Source: an uncultured Bacteroidales bacterium
GTDB taxonomy: Bacteria > Bacteroidota > Bacteroidia > Bacteroidales > UBA4417
NCBI GenBank assembly: GCA_937965665.1
Contig: CALCJE010000272.1
Span: forward strand, 1 to 7,841
DNA: 7,841 nt
Direction of reading: 5' to 3'
Under the pieces are notes generated by a model that saw nothing but the letters and a program-made list of their open reading frames with translations, was not told where the DNA came from and searched no databases. This document shows, piece by piece, positions 1 through 7,032 of this stretch (position 1 is its first letter; each line of letters opens with the position of its first letter). The translations under genes and the position numbers were made by a program.

Positions 1-45
1 CCACCGAGATCTACACTCTTTCCCTACACGACGCTCTTCCGATCT
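1..45 (+). other. Untrimmed Illumina TruSeq adapter (artefact)
   Basis: These 45 bases match the 3' 45 bases of the 58-base TruSeq universal adapter, as I know it from memory, with no mismatch. They end in the diagnostic GCTCTTCCGATCT at 33-45. In a library molecule the insert starts directly after that final T, so genuine genomic sequence should begin at base 46. The stretch is synthetic and should not be read as a promoter or leader of the gene at 52. Confidence 0.97.
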
Positions 46-51
46 AAGAAA

Positions 52-858
52 ATGAAACAACTCATAACCATATTATTTGTACTGATACTGGGAACACAGT
101 GCGCTGTTGCACAGGCTGTCGGAAATATTGATAGTTTCAGAACCAGTATTCTTCCGAAATACAGCATGTATTTCAGCCAGGCGGAGCTTACGGAATACGG
201 GCAACTGAGATTGTCCGCAGTTGACGCTTATACCAGGTTAAACCCTGATGAAAAAAAATCGGTTGTAAGCAATATAGCTGGCAGCTGGCGCGATTCGGTT
301 GTATTGGTTGGTTATGGAACCAAAACCGAACTTTGGGGCTGGAGTGCTGTAAACGGGAACACATGGCTGCTCGACGAATGGGATAAAGCGATTGGTCAGC
401 CGGCGGCTTCAACTGTTGTGAAACCAACAAACACGGCAATGCACCCCTGGTTTTTTTACCTGGGTTACCAATTAATGGGCGACAGCCAGCAGAACATGAC
501 TTTAGCCCTCGACACCCGCATCGGATTTTACCTGTTGCTGAACCGCTGGGATTTTGCTGCGACTTACACCTTAGGCATGACTGGTAATATTGAAGCTGAT
601 CCTACAGCTTATTCGAACCTCGGGCTTATGTCACGGGTACATTTCCCTATTAAAAACAGTGGTTTCAGCCCCAATATTGGCGGCGAACTCGTCATGGCTT
701 CGTTTGGAACGACCGCTTCTACGGTTAAGCCTGCGCTTGTGCTAGGGTTTAGCTGGTTTGTAGGCATCGGCAGGATCGATATAGGTGTCAGAATCGGTGA
801 GGCAACCGCAGGCATGGGTGGTTACACCATGTACCCGGGTATGGCCAAAATGAAATAG
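52..858 (+). CDS. Secreted protein of unknown function, possible outer-membrane beta-barrel
   Basis: I do not recognise this 268-residue protein. It begins with a clear Sec signal peptide: K2, a hydrophobic core at about residues 4-16, and a likely signal peptidase I site at AVA|Q (20/21). Residues 25-75 look mainly helical, with the sequence YTRLNPDEKKSVV near 60-72. A tryptophan-rich segment follows (W79, W95, W97, W105, W110), including GYGTKTELWGWS at 87-98. Residues 131-262 alternate polar and hydrophobic residues in several short stretches rich in G, Y, F and W, as in a small transmembrane barrel. This is inference from the pattern only. The C-terminus lacks the usual final aromatic residue. 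The ATG at 52 gives a complete signal peptide, so the start is credible although the bases before 46 are adapter. The gene ends 44 bases before a strong terminator and converges on the amylomaltase gene. Confidence 0.8.
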   Translation: MKQLITILFVLILGTQCAVAQAVGNIDSFRTSILPKYSMYFSQAELTEYGQLRLSAVDAYTRLNPDEKKSVVSNIAGSWRDSVVLVGYGTKTELWGWSAVNGNTWLLDEWDKAIGQPAASTVVKPTNTAMHPWFFYLGYQLMGDSQQNMTLALDTRIGFYLLLNRWDFAATYTLGMTGNIEADPTAYSNLGLMSRVHFPIKNSGFSPNIGGELVMASFGTTASTVKPALVLGFSWFVGIGRIDIGVRIGEATAGMGGYTMYPGMAKMK

Positions 859-902
859 CTTTCTCGCCTGCAGGATATTCCCTGGTCAGACAAGCCGGAC
901 AA

Positions 903-938
903 AAAAATGGGAGCAGTTAATTTTCTGCTCCCATTTTT
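903..938. terminator. Bidirectional intrinsic terminator between convergent genes
   Basis: A perfect 14-bp stem pairs 903-916 (core TGGGAGCAG) with 925-938 (core CTGCTCCCA) around an 8-base loop, TTAATTTT. On the plus strand the stem runs into T-rich sequence at 934-945. On the minus strand the A-run at 901-907 reads as seven Ts. The hairpin can therefore stop transcription from both sides. It lies 44 bases after the stop of the secreted protein and only 5 bases beyond the stop codon of the amylomaltase. Confidence 0.92.
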
Positions 939-943
939 GTTTT

Positions 944-3685
944 TTAGTATATTTCCATCCGCCCGGCAGCCTTAAGCTCGTCGCGCAGCATCTGGTTAAA
1001 CCAGGTTTGTTCAAGCAGGTCCTCAATGCTCAAGTGCATACGATATCGCCAGTAGTGATTCGGGTTGCCGGGGTTATTGATACGCTCGGCACCGGCATCC
1101 TGCAACCTGAGATTACCATCCATACCCAGCAGGTCCTGAATGGCAAAAATAGCCCACATGCTGGGCGAATAAAGATGCTGGACAATGATCTGCTTAACGA
1201 TGTATGGTTCGCAGAAAAACGGTGAGGAGAAAGAATTCCCCAGTATCTCATTATAAAAGCGTTGCGAGAGAGCCGGATTTTCTTCCCACCAGCCCCGTAC
1301 CGTAGAAGTATCGTGCGACGAAGGCGTTGCCACCGACAAATACGGATAGTTTGCCGGGTGCCCGAAAGTAATTTTCGGATCCTTAGGCATACGTTGTACC
1401 TCCAGGCTCAATATACCCAGGTCGTTCATTACATCGGGCACGCAGGCCGGTACCATTCCCAGGTCTTCGCCGCAAAGCAGCATATTGGTAGCATTTTTCA
1501 GCACAGGCAGCTTTTGCATGGCTTTGCCTTTCCAGAATTCCTCGTTTCGCCGGTAATAATAATCGAGGTAAATATCGTTGATAATATGTTTGGTCTGGTT
1601 GTCCAGTTCCTGGTATGACCGTGTGAAATGCAGCGTGTGCCTGGGGAAGAACGCATTTCCATCGGTTCCGGGTGCACGCAGGAATATGACTTCTGAAATG
1701 AGTGAATACAAACCCTGTATGATCCGCTCGATGCGGCTTCGCATTTCGGGAGTAGCATCCGGTTCAATGGTTAGTTTTTCTTCAATTTTGCGTTGGGTAT
1801 CAAAGTCGGGATGCAGGTCGAAACACTGATAGCCCGAAACAACCAGATAGTTGGCTTTTACAAACTCTGTAAGATCGCCAAACCTTTCGTACAGGAAATG
1901 CTCACGGATATAAGGTTTACAGAGCCTGTTCTCATCGAACCAAAGTCCACGGTTCTGCAGTTCTTCGCGATAAAACGGGATACTTGGATTGAAGTATCCC
2001 ATCAAACCTTCGACCTGCGATGATGGAATTTCCCAGATACGGAAGAAACCCAGGATATGGTCGATGCGGAATGCATCAAAATAATGAGCCAGGTGACGCA
2101 AACGCTGTTGCCACCAGGCATAGTTATCTTTAGCCATTTCGTCCCAGTTATAGGTCGGGAAGCGCCAGTTTTGACCTTTCACCGAAAAATCATCGGGCGG
2201 TGCCCCGGCCTGGCAATCCATATGGTACAAATGCGGGGTGAGCCAGGCATCGGCACTGTTACGGTAAATCCCGATAGGAATGTCGCCTTTAAGCACAACG
2301 CCTTTCGACCTGGCATAAGTAGCTGCATTATATAACTGCCGGTGCGCATGGTATTGTATAAAATAATGAACTGCAATATCATCGTAGTGGGCTGATCCGT
2401 CATGCGTCAGATGCTCGAGCAGTTCGTCGGTAGGCTTGCTGTATTCGCCCCAGCGGCTAAAGTCGGGCGTATTGAAGAGATCGCGCAGGTACGAAAATGC
2501 TGCGTACGGTCGCAGCCAATGCTTGTTTTCGTTAAAGAAAGAAAGAAACTCGGGGTCCTGCAGGAATTTATTTTTTTGCTGATCGTAAATCAGTTTGAAA
2601 AACCTCGACTTCAGCGCCATCACTGCTTCGTAATCGATCCGGTGAAGCGAATTCAGGTATTTGCCCTGTGCTTCGATGATCTGCTGGTTAATATCCGAAT
2701 CCAGTTTGCCGATTTCAGGCAGGTTGATATAAATCGGGTGCAGTGCATATACCGAAATAGCAGCATAAGGGTACGAATCCATCCAGGTGTGCTTGGCCAC
2801 GGTATCGTTAACGGGCAGTATCTGGATGAGTCGCATGCCGGTAGCAACCGCCCAGTCGACCAACAATTTTATGTCGGTAAATTCGCCAACGCCAAAACCT
2901 TCTCTCCTGCGCAGTGCAAAAACAGGAATAGCAACGCCTGCGCCTTTCCAGGGATATTGGGGGAAATTAAATTTTTCGTCCCCTATTTCGATCACATCCG
3001 GAACCTTTCCACCGGGCAAAGCGATAAAGCGATCCGTTGATTTTTCCCAGAATGCCGTTTTGCCATTTTCGTACTTTATGAAATACTTGTAATGTACCGG
3101 GAACTCTGACACCGGCACACTTACTTCGCCACACCATTGCGGGTGATCGGGATTACCCAGGGTTAAGGCTTTTTTTTCGTCCCAGGCTCCCAAAGCGGCG
3201 GCACTCCCCGAAACAGCAACCTTATGGCCAGGTTTAATTCGCACTACCGATGGTTTAAACCTCAGGATAACCGATTTTTTGTCAGCCTCATTTTTTGCTT
3301 TCGGGGCTTTAGACTTCACTTCATTCTTCAATATTGCATTCAGGAACGCCGAAGAATGCAGGGCATATTCAGGGTCCGACATGGGCCTCCAGGCATCTGA
3401 AAGCAGTATGGTTTTACCCGTTCTTTTTTCGGCACTGAACACGCGGTCGGGACCCCATTCATCAATTATCGTACTGAAATTATCATCTTTTACCAGGTAA
3501 CGGTACGAAAAATCAATGTCTTTATCCAACTTAAGTTTATACTCCCAAAGTCCTGATTCAGCATCAATTAATGTCATTAAACCGGCTGCCTGCCGTTCGC
3601 CACTGCCCAATTCGGGAATTGAACCTGCCAGCATTAACGACTGGCCAATAAACGTTTTATAAATTATCCGGAACTGTACTAACAT
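944..3685 (-). CDS. malQ: 4-alpha-glucanotransferase (amylomaltase), DPE2-type with two CBM20 domains
   Basis: This enzyme transfers glucosyl or maltodextrin units between alpha-1,4-glucans (disproportionation, EC 2.4.1.25) in the cytoplasm, and no signal peptide is visible. The 913 residues hold a first CBM20-like starch-binding domain (about 1-100), a Lys/Ala-rich linker (about 118-137), a second CBM20 (about 138-235, with GAWD at 166-169, W184 and W213) and a GH77 catalytic barrel (about 248-905). Expected GH77 catalytic residues are present: nucleophile D542 in FRIDHILGFFRIW, acid/base E740 in LLCGEDLG, and the transition-state aspartate D792 in SSHDTSTVRGWW. D542 and E740 are 198 residues apart, much further than in short bacterial MalQ. 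This points to the insertion (about 565-725) that, with the tandem CBM20, marks plant DPE2 and its bacterial relatives. The preferred donor may therefore be maltose and the acceptor a branched glucan, which is inference. The ATG start begins CBM20 directly. No glycogen or maltose genes are adjacent. Confidence 0.96.
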   Translation of the reverse strand: MLVQFRIIYKTFIGQSLMLAGSIPELGSGERQAAGLMTLIDAESGLWEYKLKLDKDIDFSYRYLVKDDNFSTIIDEWGPDRVFSAEKRTGKTILLSDAWRPMSDPEYALHSSAFLNAILKNEVKSKAPKAKNEADKKSVILRFKPSVVRIKPGHKVAVSGSAAALGAWDEKKALTLGNPDHPQWCGEVSVPVSEFPVHYKYFIKYENGKTAFWEKSTDRFIALPGGKVPDVIEIGDEKFNFPQYPWKGAGVAIPVFALRRREGFGVGEFTDIKLLVDWAVATGMRLIQILPVNDTVAKHTWMDSYPYAAISVYALHPIYINLPEIGKLDSDINQQIIEAQGKYLNSLHRIDYEAVMALKSRFFKLIYDQQKNKFLQDPEFLSFFNENKHWLRPYAAFSYLRDLFNTPDFSRWGEYSKPTDELLEHLTHDGSAHYDDIAVHYFIQYHAHRQLYNAATYARSKGVVLKGDIPIGIYRNSADAWLTPHLYHMDCQAGAPPDDFSVKGQNWRFPTYNWDEMAKDNYAWWQQRLRHLAHYFDAFRIDHILGFFRIWEIPSSQVEGLMGYFNPSIPFYREELQNRGLWFDENRLCKPYIREHFLYERFGDLTEFVKANYLVVSGYQCFDLHPDFDTQRKIEEKLTIEPDATPEMRSRIERIIQGLYSLISEVIFLRAPGTDGNAFFPRHTLHFTRSYQELDNQTKHIINDIYLDYYYRRNEEFWKGKAMQKLPVLKNATNMLLCGEDLGMVPACVPDVMNDLGILSLEVQRMPKDPKITFGHPANYPYLSVATPSSHDTSTVRGWWEENPALSQRFYNEILGNSFSSPFFCEPYIVKQIIVQHLYSPSMWAIFAIQDLLGMDGNLRLQDAGAERINNPGNPNHYWRYRMHLSIEDLLEQTWFNQMLRDELKAAGRMEIY

Positions 3686-3887
3686 AGACCTGGCTTTTAG
3701 GTTAAAAGTAAAAATGCAAAATTCGCTGTTTTGCTTATAAAAATAGTAAAAACTGCGGAAGATTTGTGCTTATAAAATGATTCAGTAAATAATTTAATTT
3801 TATAGTCCAAAAGTACCGGCAGCTGATTTGTGCCGACAGGTCCTGTTATCACCAGCTGAATCATTAACTAAACCAATATCCATCCGC
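3686..3887. promoter_or_regulatory. Divergent intergenic region, amylomaltase / acetyltransferase
   Basis: This AT-rich 202-base gap separates two divergent genes and should hold both promoters. On the minus strand TACTTTTG (3815 down to 3808) matches the Bacteroidota -7 box TAnnTTTG exactly. However, no TTTG is seen at the expected upstream distance, and the leader to the amylomaltase ATG would be over 100 bases. No good plus-strand -7 box is seen; CTGATTTG at 3823-3830 is only a partial match. The 10-mer GCTTATAAAA occurs at 3733-3742 and again at 3768-3777. Promoter assignments here are tentative. Confidence 0.4.
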
Positions 3888-4430
3888 ATGATTGCAAACA
3901 CAATATATAACAGGCCTGTAGAAGTGAGGCAATTAAATGAAACTGACCTGGACAAACTGGTCAATTATTTGAACAAACTAAAACCTGAAACGGTGATGCG
4001 GTTCGGGCCTCACGGATTTGATAAACAATCGGTATCGGAGATTTTTAAGGATACAACCCGTTACAAAGGCTATATTGCTGTTGACACAGAATCATCCGAA
4101 ATTGTTGCCTATTCGGTGATCAAAATCGGGTTTCTGGAACATGACAGTTTTCGCCTGCAATCGTATGGTATAACACCCGACCCAGTGACTGACTGTACTT
4201 TTGCGCCCTCGGTAGCTGATGACTGGCAAAGCCAGGGACTGGGCAATATGATGTTCGGATTTATCGTGAACCACCTGAAAACCATAGCGATTAAAAGAAT
4301 AATACTTTGGGGCGGTGTACAAAGCAGCAACCAACGGGCGGTGAACTATTACACGCGCCACGGTTTCAGGAAGCTGGGCGAATTTGAGTATAACGGGTTG
4401 AATTATGATATGATACTGGATATACACTGA
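3888..4430 (+). CDS. GNAT-family N-acetyltransferase
   Basis: This 180-residue cytoplasmic protein has the GNAT fold, which transfers an acyl group, usually acetyl from acetyl-CoA, to an amine. The acceptor cannot be read from the sequence. The N-terminal part, VEVRQLNETDLDKLVNYL (11-28), is the usual first strand and helix. Motif A is WQSQGLGNMM (113-122), a Q-x-x-G-x-G pyrophosphate-binding loop followed by its helix. The motif B region is N148-Q-R-A-V-N-Y-Y-T-R-H-G-F160, the common NxxAxxxYxxxGF pattern. The reading frame can be extended back to a TTG at 3828, but those 20 residues add nothing typical of the family. The ATG at 3888 is preferred because it starts just before the first GNAT strand. 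It is transcribed away from the amylomaltase and followed by a long non-coding gap, so it is probably monocistronic. Confidence 0.88.
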   Translation: MIANTIYNRPVEVRQLNETDLDKLVNYLNKLKPETVMRFGPHGFDKQSVSEIFKDTTRYKGYIAVDTESSEIVAYSVIKIGFLEHDSFRLQSYGITPDPVTDCTFAPSVADDWQSQGLGNMMFGFIVNHLKTIAIKRIILWGGVQSSNQRAVNYYTRHGFRKLGEFEYNGLNYDMILDIH

Positions 4431-4487
4431 AAATATCCATGGCCGGGGGTCGAACCGGGCAGAACAATCTGATTTTAACACGACATT

Positions 4488-4509
4488 GAACCGCTTTACC
4501 GGTTTTGCA
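4488..4509 (+). terminator. Weak possible terminator after the acetyltransferase gene
   Basis: AACCG (4489-4493) pairs with CGGTT (4500-4504) around a 6-base loop, with one extra G-T pair at the base, and the stem runs into TTTTG. The stem is short and the T-run is only four bases. This is the best candidate for ending the acetyltransferase transcript, 58 bases after its stop, but it is weak. Confidence 0.25.
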
Positions 4510-4675
4510 GGACATGTTGTTATTTCGCACAAACAATTTAACACTTTTCTGTCGAAACGTCAGGCTATTTCTCATGGCCTGATTCTTGAAGACTATGTTC
4601 TCATATTTTTTACTTGCCATCGTCAGGAGGGTTACCCGAAAGTAATTGCAGGAAAAACCTCCGGAAGAAATTGAT

Positions 4676-4683
4676 TAGTTTTG
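4676..4683 (+). promoter_or_regulatory. Possible Bacteroidota -7 box for the reductase operon
   Basis: TAGTTTTG matches the Bacteroidota -7 consensus TAnnTTTG exactly and lies 50 bases before the ATG at 4733. No TTTG element is found about 19-21 bases upstream, so only half of the promoter signature is present. Confidence 0.35.
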
Positions 4684-4732
4684 AAACAACTGCATAGTCG
4701 GGCTTGTTTATAAAAGCAACTTATACTAAAAA

Positions 4733-5734
4733 ATGAACAGACAAATTATATTAAAATCGAGACCCAAAGGCATGCCGGCCCTCATTGATTTCGACATCGT
4801 TGAAACTGCGCCTGCCCCTTTAAAAGAAGGAGAGTTATTATTAAAAGCCAAATACATATCGGTTGACCCGTATATGCGGGGCCGCATGCGTGATACAAAA
4901 TCGTATGTACAACCTTTCGCGGTTGGTCAGCCTTTGAATGGCGGAGTGATTGCCGAAGTAACTGAAAGCCGTAATCCGGAATTTATGCCCGGCGATTTTG
5001 TTCTTGGCCATTTGCTGTGGCAGGAACAACAGGTTGCGAATGCTGAACAGGTAAAAAAACTCGACAAAAACGAAGCCCCGCTGAGTTATTACCTGGGGAT
5101 GCTTGGTATGCCGGGGCTTACGGCTTATTTCGGACTGCTGGATATTGGAAAACCCGTTGCCGGAGAAACTGTTGTGGTTTCGGGTGCTGCCGGGGCTGTA
5201 GGTATGGTAGTTTGCCAGATAGCCCGTATTAAAGGCTGCAGGGTTGTTGGTATTTCGGGAAGCGACGAAAAGAACGCTTACCTCCGCGATGTACTAAAAG
5301 TAGATGAAGTAATTAACTACCAGTCAGCAAAAAACCTGAAAGCTGCCATTGCCCGTGCCTGCCCCAACGGCGTAGATGTATATTTCGATAATGTGGGTGG
5401 TTCCGTTTCGGATGCTGTTATTTACAATATCAACAATAAGGCGCGTATTGTACTTTGCGGCCAGATCTCGCTCTATAACAGTGTTGACCTGCCAACAGGC
5501 CCGCGGCTTCAGCCTGTATTACTGAAACGAAGCGCGTTGATGCAGGGCTTTATCGTGAACAACTTTGCCTCCCGTTTCGGCGAGGGCGTTAAACAGCTTA
5601 CGCAATGGTACAGCGAAGGAAAACTTAGCGGGAAGGAAACCATTGTACAGGGTTTCGATAAATTACCCGAAACATTTCTCGGACTTTTCCAGGGCAAAAA
5701 CACAGGAAAGCTACTGGTTGAAATACCAGGCTGA
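4733..5734 (+). CDS. NADP-dependent oxidoreductase, CurA/PTGR (alkenal double-bond reductase) type
   Basis: This 333-residue cytoplasmic medium-chain reductase lacks the catalytic zinc ligands of alcohol dehydrogenases. The family (bacterial CurA, plant alkenal reductases, mammalian prostaglandin/leukotriene reductases) uses NADPH to reduce the C=C bond of alpha,beta-unsaturated aldehydes and ketones. Signature segments are VDPYMRGRM (44-52), MPGLTAYFGLLDIGKP (126-141), the Rossmann loop SGAAGAVG (150-157) with the strand ending VVGISGS (171-177), and GVDVYFDNVGG (213-223). The length is normal for the family and the protein looks complete. The ATG start is followed directly by the typical N-terminal pattern QIILKSRPKGMP. 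The next gene, an NADPH-type aldehyde/alcohol dehydrogenase, follows after 67 bases on the same strand with no terminator between, so co-transcription is likely. The physiological substrate is unknown; the gene name curA is not assigned because this large family is hard to split by eye. Confidence 0.93.
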   Translation: MNRQIILKSRPKGMPALIDFDIVETAPAPLKEGELLLKAKYISVDPYMRGRMRDTKSYVQPFAVGQPLNGGVIAEVTESRNPEFMPGDFVLGHLLWQEQQVANAEQVKKLDKNEAPLSYYLGMLGMPGLTAYFGLLDIGKPVAGETVVVSGAAGAVGMVVCQIARIKGCRVVGISGSDEKNAYLRDVLKVDEVINYQSAKNLKAAIARACPNGVDVYFDNVGGSVSDAVIYNINNKARIVLCGQISLYNSVDLPTGPRLQPVLLKRSALMQGFIVNNFASRFGEGVKQLTQWYSEGKLSGKETIVQGFDKLPETFLGLFQGKNTGKLLVEIPG

Positions 5735-5742
5735 TACTGTTC

Positions 5743-5750
5743 CAAATTTG
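5743..5750 (+). promoter_or_regulatory. Possible weak internal promoter before the iron-dependent dehydrogenase
   Basis: CAAATTTG matches TAnnTTTG at all but the first base, and a TTG lies 22 bases upstream (5718-5720). It could give separate transcription of the dehydrogenase, but the match and spacing are imperfect. Confidence 0.2.
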
Positions 5751-5801
5751 AATAAAACCTCTTAAACCTAAAAAATAACCACTAAATCAAACATCTGAAT
5801 C

Positions 5802-6962
5802 ATGAATAATTTTAATTTTTATAACCCTGTTAAAATACTTTTTGGCAAGGGTAAAATTGCAGAACTGGGTCGTAATATCCCGCAGAATGCCCGCATATTG
5901 ATGACCTACGGGGGAGGAAGTATCTACAAAAACGGCGTTTACGAACAGGTGAAGGAAGCATTGAAAAATTTCACCGTTGTTGAATTTGGCGGTATCGAAC
6001 CCAATCCGCGTTACGAAACCCTGATGAAAGCTGTTGAGGTAGTGAAAAGTGAAAATATCGATTTCCTGCTTGCAGTAGGCGGCGGATCCGTGCTCGATGG
6101 TACTAAATTTATTGCAGCAGCAGCGTTGTACGAAGGCGAATTTGCCTGGGATATTGTTGCCAAACAAATTGTAGTAAGCAAAGCCTTACCTATCGGAGCC
6201 GTGCTTACACTGGCAGCAACCGGTTCGGAAATGAACAACGGAGGCGTTGTAACGCGTGAAGCTACGCAGGAAAAATTTGCGTTTTCTTCGCCCGAACTTT
6301 TCCCCAGGTTTTCGGTACTCGACCCACAGGTAACCTATAGTTTACCTCCCCGCCAGGTAGCCAACGGAATTGTTGATGCCTATGTGCATGTAATGGAGCA
6401 GTACCTCACCTACCCGGTAAATTCGCCGGTTCAGGATCGTTTTGCCGAAGGCATATTGCTTACACTCATAGAAGAAGGCCTGAAAGCTGTTAACACTGAA
6501 ACCCCTGATTACGAAAACCGCGCAAACCTCATGTGGGCTGCAACCATGGCTTTAAATGGGCTCATTGGCGTTGGCGTTAAAACCGACTGGTCCACACACA
6601 TGATTGGTCACGAACTCACCGCTTTTCATGGCCTCGACCATGCTGTTACACTCGCCATAGTGTTGCCGGGCGTATTGCGACTGATGAAAGACAAACGCCG
6701 CGAAAAACTGCTGCAGTATGCACAGCGGGTGTGGAATATAAACCAGGGCACCGAAGAGGAAAGAATTGAAAAAGCCATTCAACAGACCGAGTCATTCTTC
6801 AGACAGGTAGGTATCGCAACGCGCCTGAGTGAACATAACCTGGGCCAGGACACTATTGACCGCATTGTTGACAGGTTCACGCAACGGAAAATGCGTGCTG
6901 TCGGCGCACAGCAGGATGTTAGCGTTGCCAATGTTGGCGTATTGCTGCAAACCAGGATCTAA
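5802..6962 (+). CDS. Iron-containing alcohol dehydrogenase, YqhD/butanol dehydrogenase type
   Basis: This 386-residue cytoplasmic group III alcohol dehydrogenase belongs to the branch of E. coli YqhD and clostridial BDH, which mainly reduces aldehydes to alcohols with NADPH. The N-terminal nucleotide-binding domain carries GGGS at 37-40 and GGGSVLDGTK at 93-102, the second being the family's dinucleotide motif. The predicted metal ligands are D192 and H196 (in VDAYVHVMEQYLT), H266 (WSTHMIGHE) and H280 (GLDHA). Their spacing closely follows the D/H/H/H set of YqhD, so the enzyme should be active. GGGS at 37-40 sits where YqhD contacts the NADPH phosphate, which supports NADPH use; this is inference from memory of that structure. 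The length is normal for the family and the start is the only reasonable ATG. It is probably the second gene of an operon with the double-bond reductase, and a strong terminator follows its stop codon. Confidence 0.95.
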   Translation: MNNFNFYNPVKILFGKGKIAELGRNIPQNARILMTYGGGSIYKNGVYEQVKEALKNFTVVEFGGIEPNPRYETLMKAVEVVKSENIDFLLAVGGGSVLDGTKFIAAAALYEGEFAWDIVAKQIVVSKALPIGAVLTLAATGSEMNNGGVVTREATQEKFAFSSPELFPRFSVLDPQVTYSLPPRQVANGIVDAYVHVMEQYLTYPVNSPVQDRFAEGILLTLIEEGLKAVNTETPDYENRANLMWAATMALNGLIGVGVKTDWSTHMIGHELTAFHGLDHAVTLAIVLPGVLRLMKDKRREKLLQYAQRVWNINQGTEEERIEKAIQQTESFFRQVGIATRLSEHNLGQDTIDRIVDRFTQRKMRAVGAQQDVSVANVGVLLQTRI

Positions 6963-6982
6963 ATCGGGTTTATACTAAATTT

Positions 6983-7032
6983 AATACCGTTTGTAGCACT
7001 AATCAACCGTGTTACAGGCGGTATTTTTTTTT
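6983..7032 (+). terminator. Intrinsic terminator of the oxidoreductase operon
   Basis: AATACCG (6983-6989) pairs with CGGTATT (7019-7025). The stem continues inward through two T-G wobbles, and TGTAGCAC (6992-6999) then pairs with GTGTTACA (7009-7016) with one more wobble. This gives about 17 bp around a 9-base loop. A run of nine Ts (7024-7032) follows immediately. It begins 20 bases after the dehydrogenase stop codon. Confidence 0.88.

Larger units (their letters stand above)
4431..4732. other. Intergenic stretch, no convincing gene
   Basis: I see no supportable coding sequence in these 302 bases. A 62-codon frame at 4486-4674 has no recognisable domain, and its composition looks like chance. 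The stretch contains several small hairpins: one overlapping the preceding stop codon, one at 4488-4505, and one at about 4559-4583 (CAGGC/GCCTG core). A GGAGG/CCTCC inverted repeat lies at 4626-4630 and 4658-4662. The 3' part must carry the promoter of the reductase at 4733. Confidence 0.6.

Noticed and set aside
2402..3040. 212-codon frame opposite the amylomaltase gene
   Set aside because: It is antisense to the catalytic and CBM20 coding region of a clearly real gene, and its sequence is of low quality with no domain. It is a shadow frame.
3828..3887. N-terminal extension of the acetyltransferase from a TTG codon
   Set aside because: It relies on a rare start codon, adds 20 residues not typical of GNAT proteins, and a clear ATG at 3888 sits just before the first conserved strand.
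4439..4520. tRNA-like sequence on the minus strand: a T-arm-like segment (GGTTCGACC with flanking CCCGG) ending in CCA, and TTAAAATC resembling an anticodon loop upstream
   Set aside because: The T-stem needs a C-C mismatch, no 7-bp acceptor stem lies between it and the CCA, and neither an anticodon stem nor a D-arm can be formed. I do not support a tRNA or a tRNA remnant.
4559..4614. Hairpin with CAGGC/GCCTG core followed by T-rich sequence as a second terminator
   Set aside because: The nearest T-run is about 25 bases after the stem, too far for an intrinsic terminator.
4486..4674. 62-codon open frame in the intergenic gap
   Set aside because: It has no recognisable motif, signal peptide or start-site signal, its composition is chance-like, and it overlaps hairpins and the putative promoter of the next gene.
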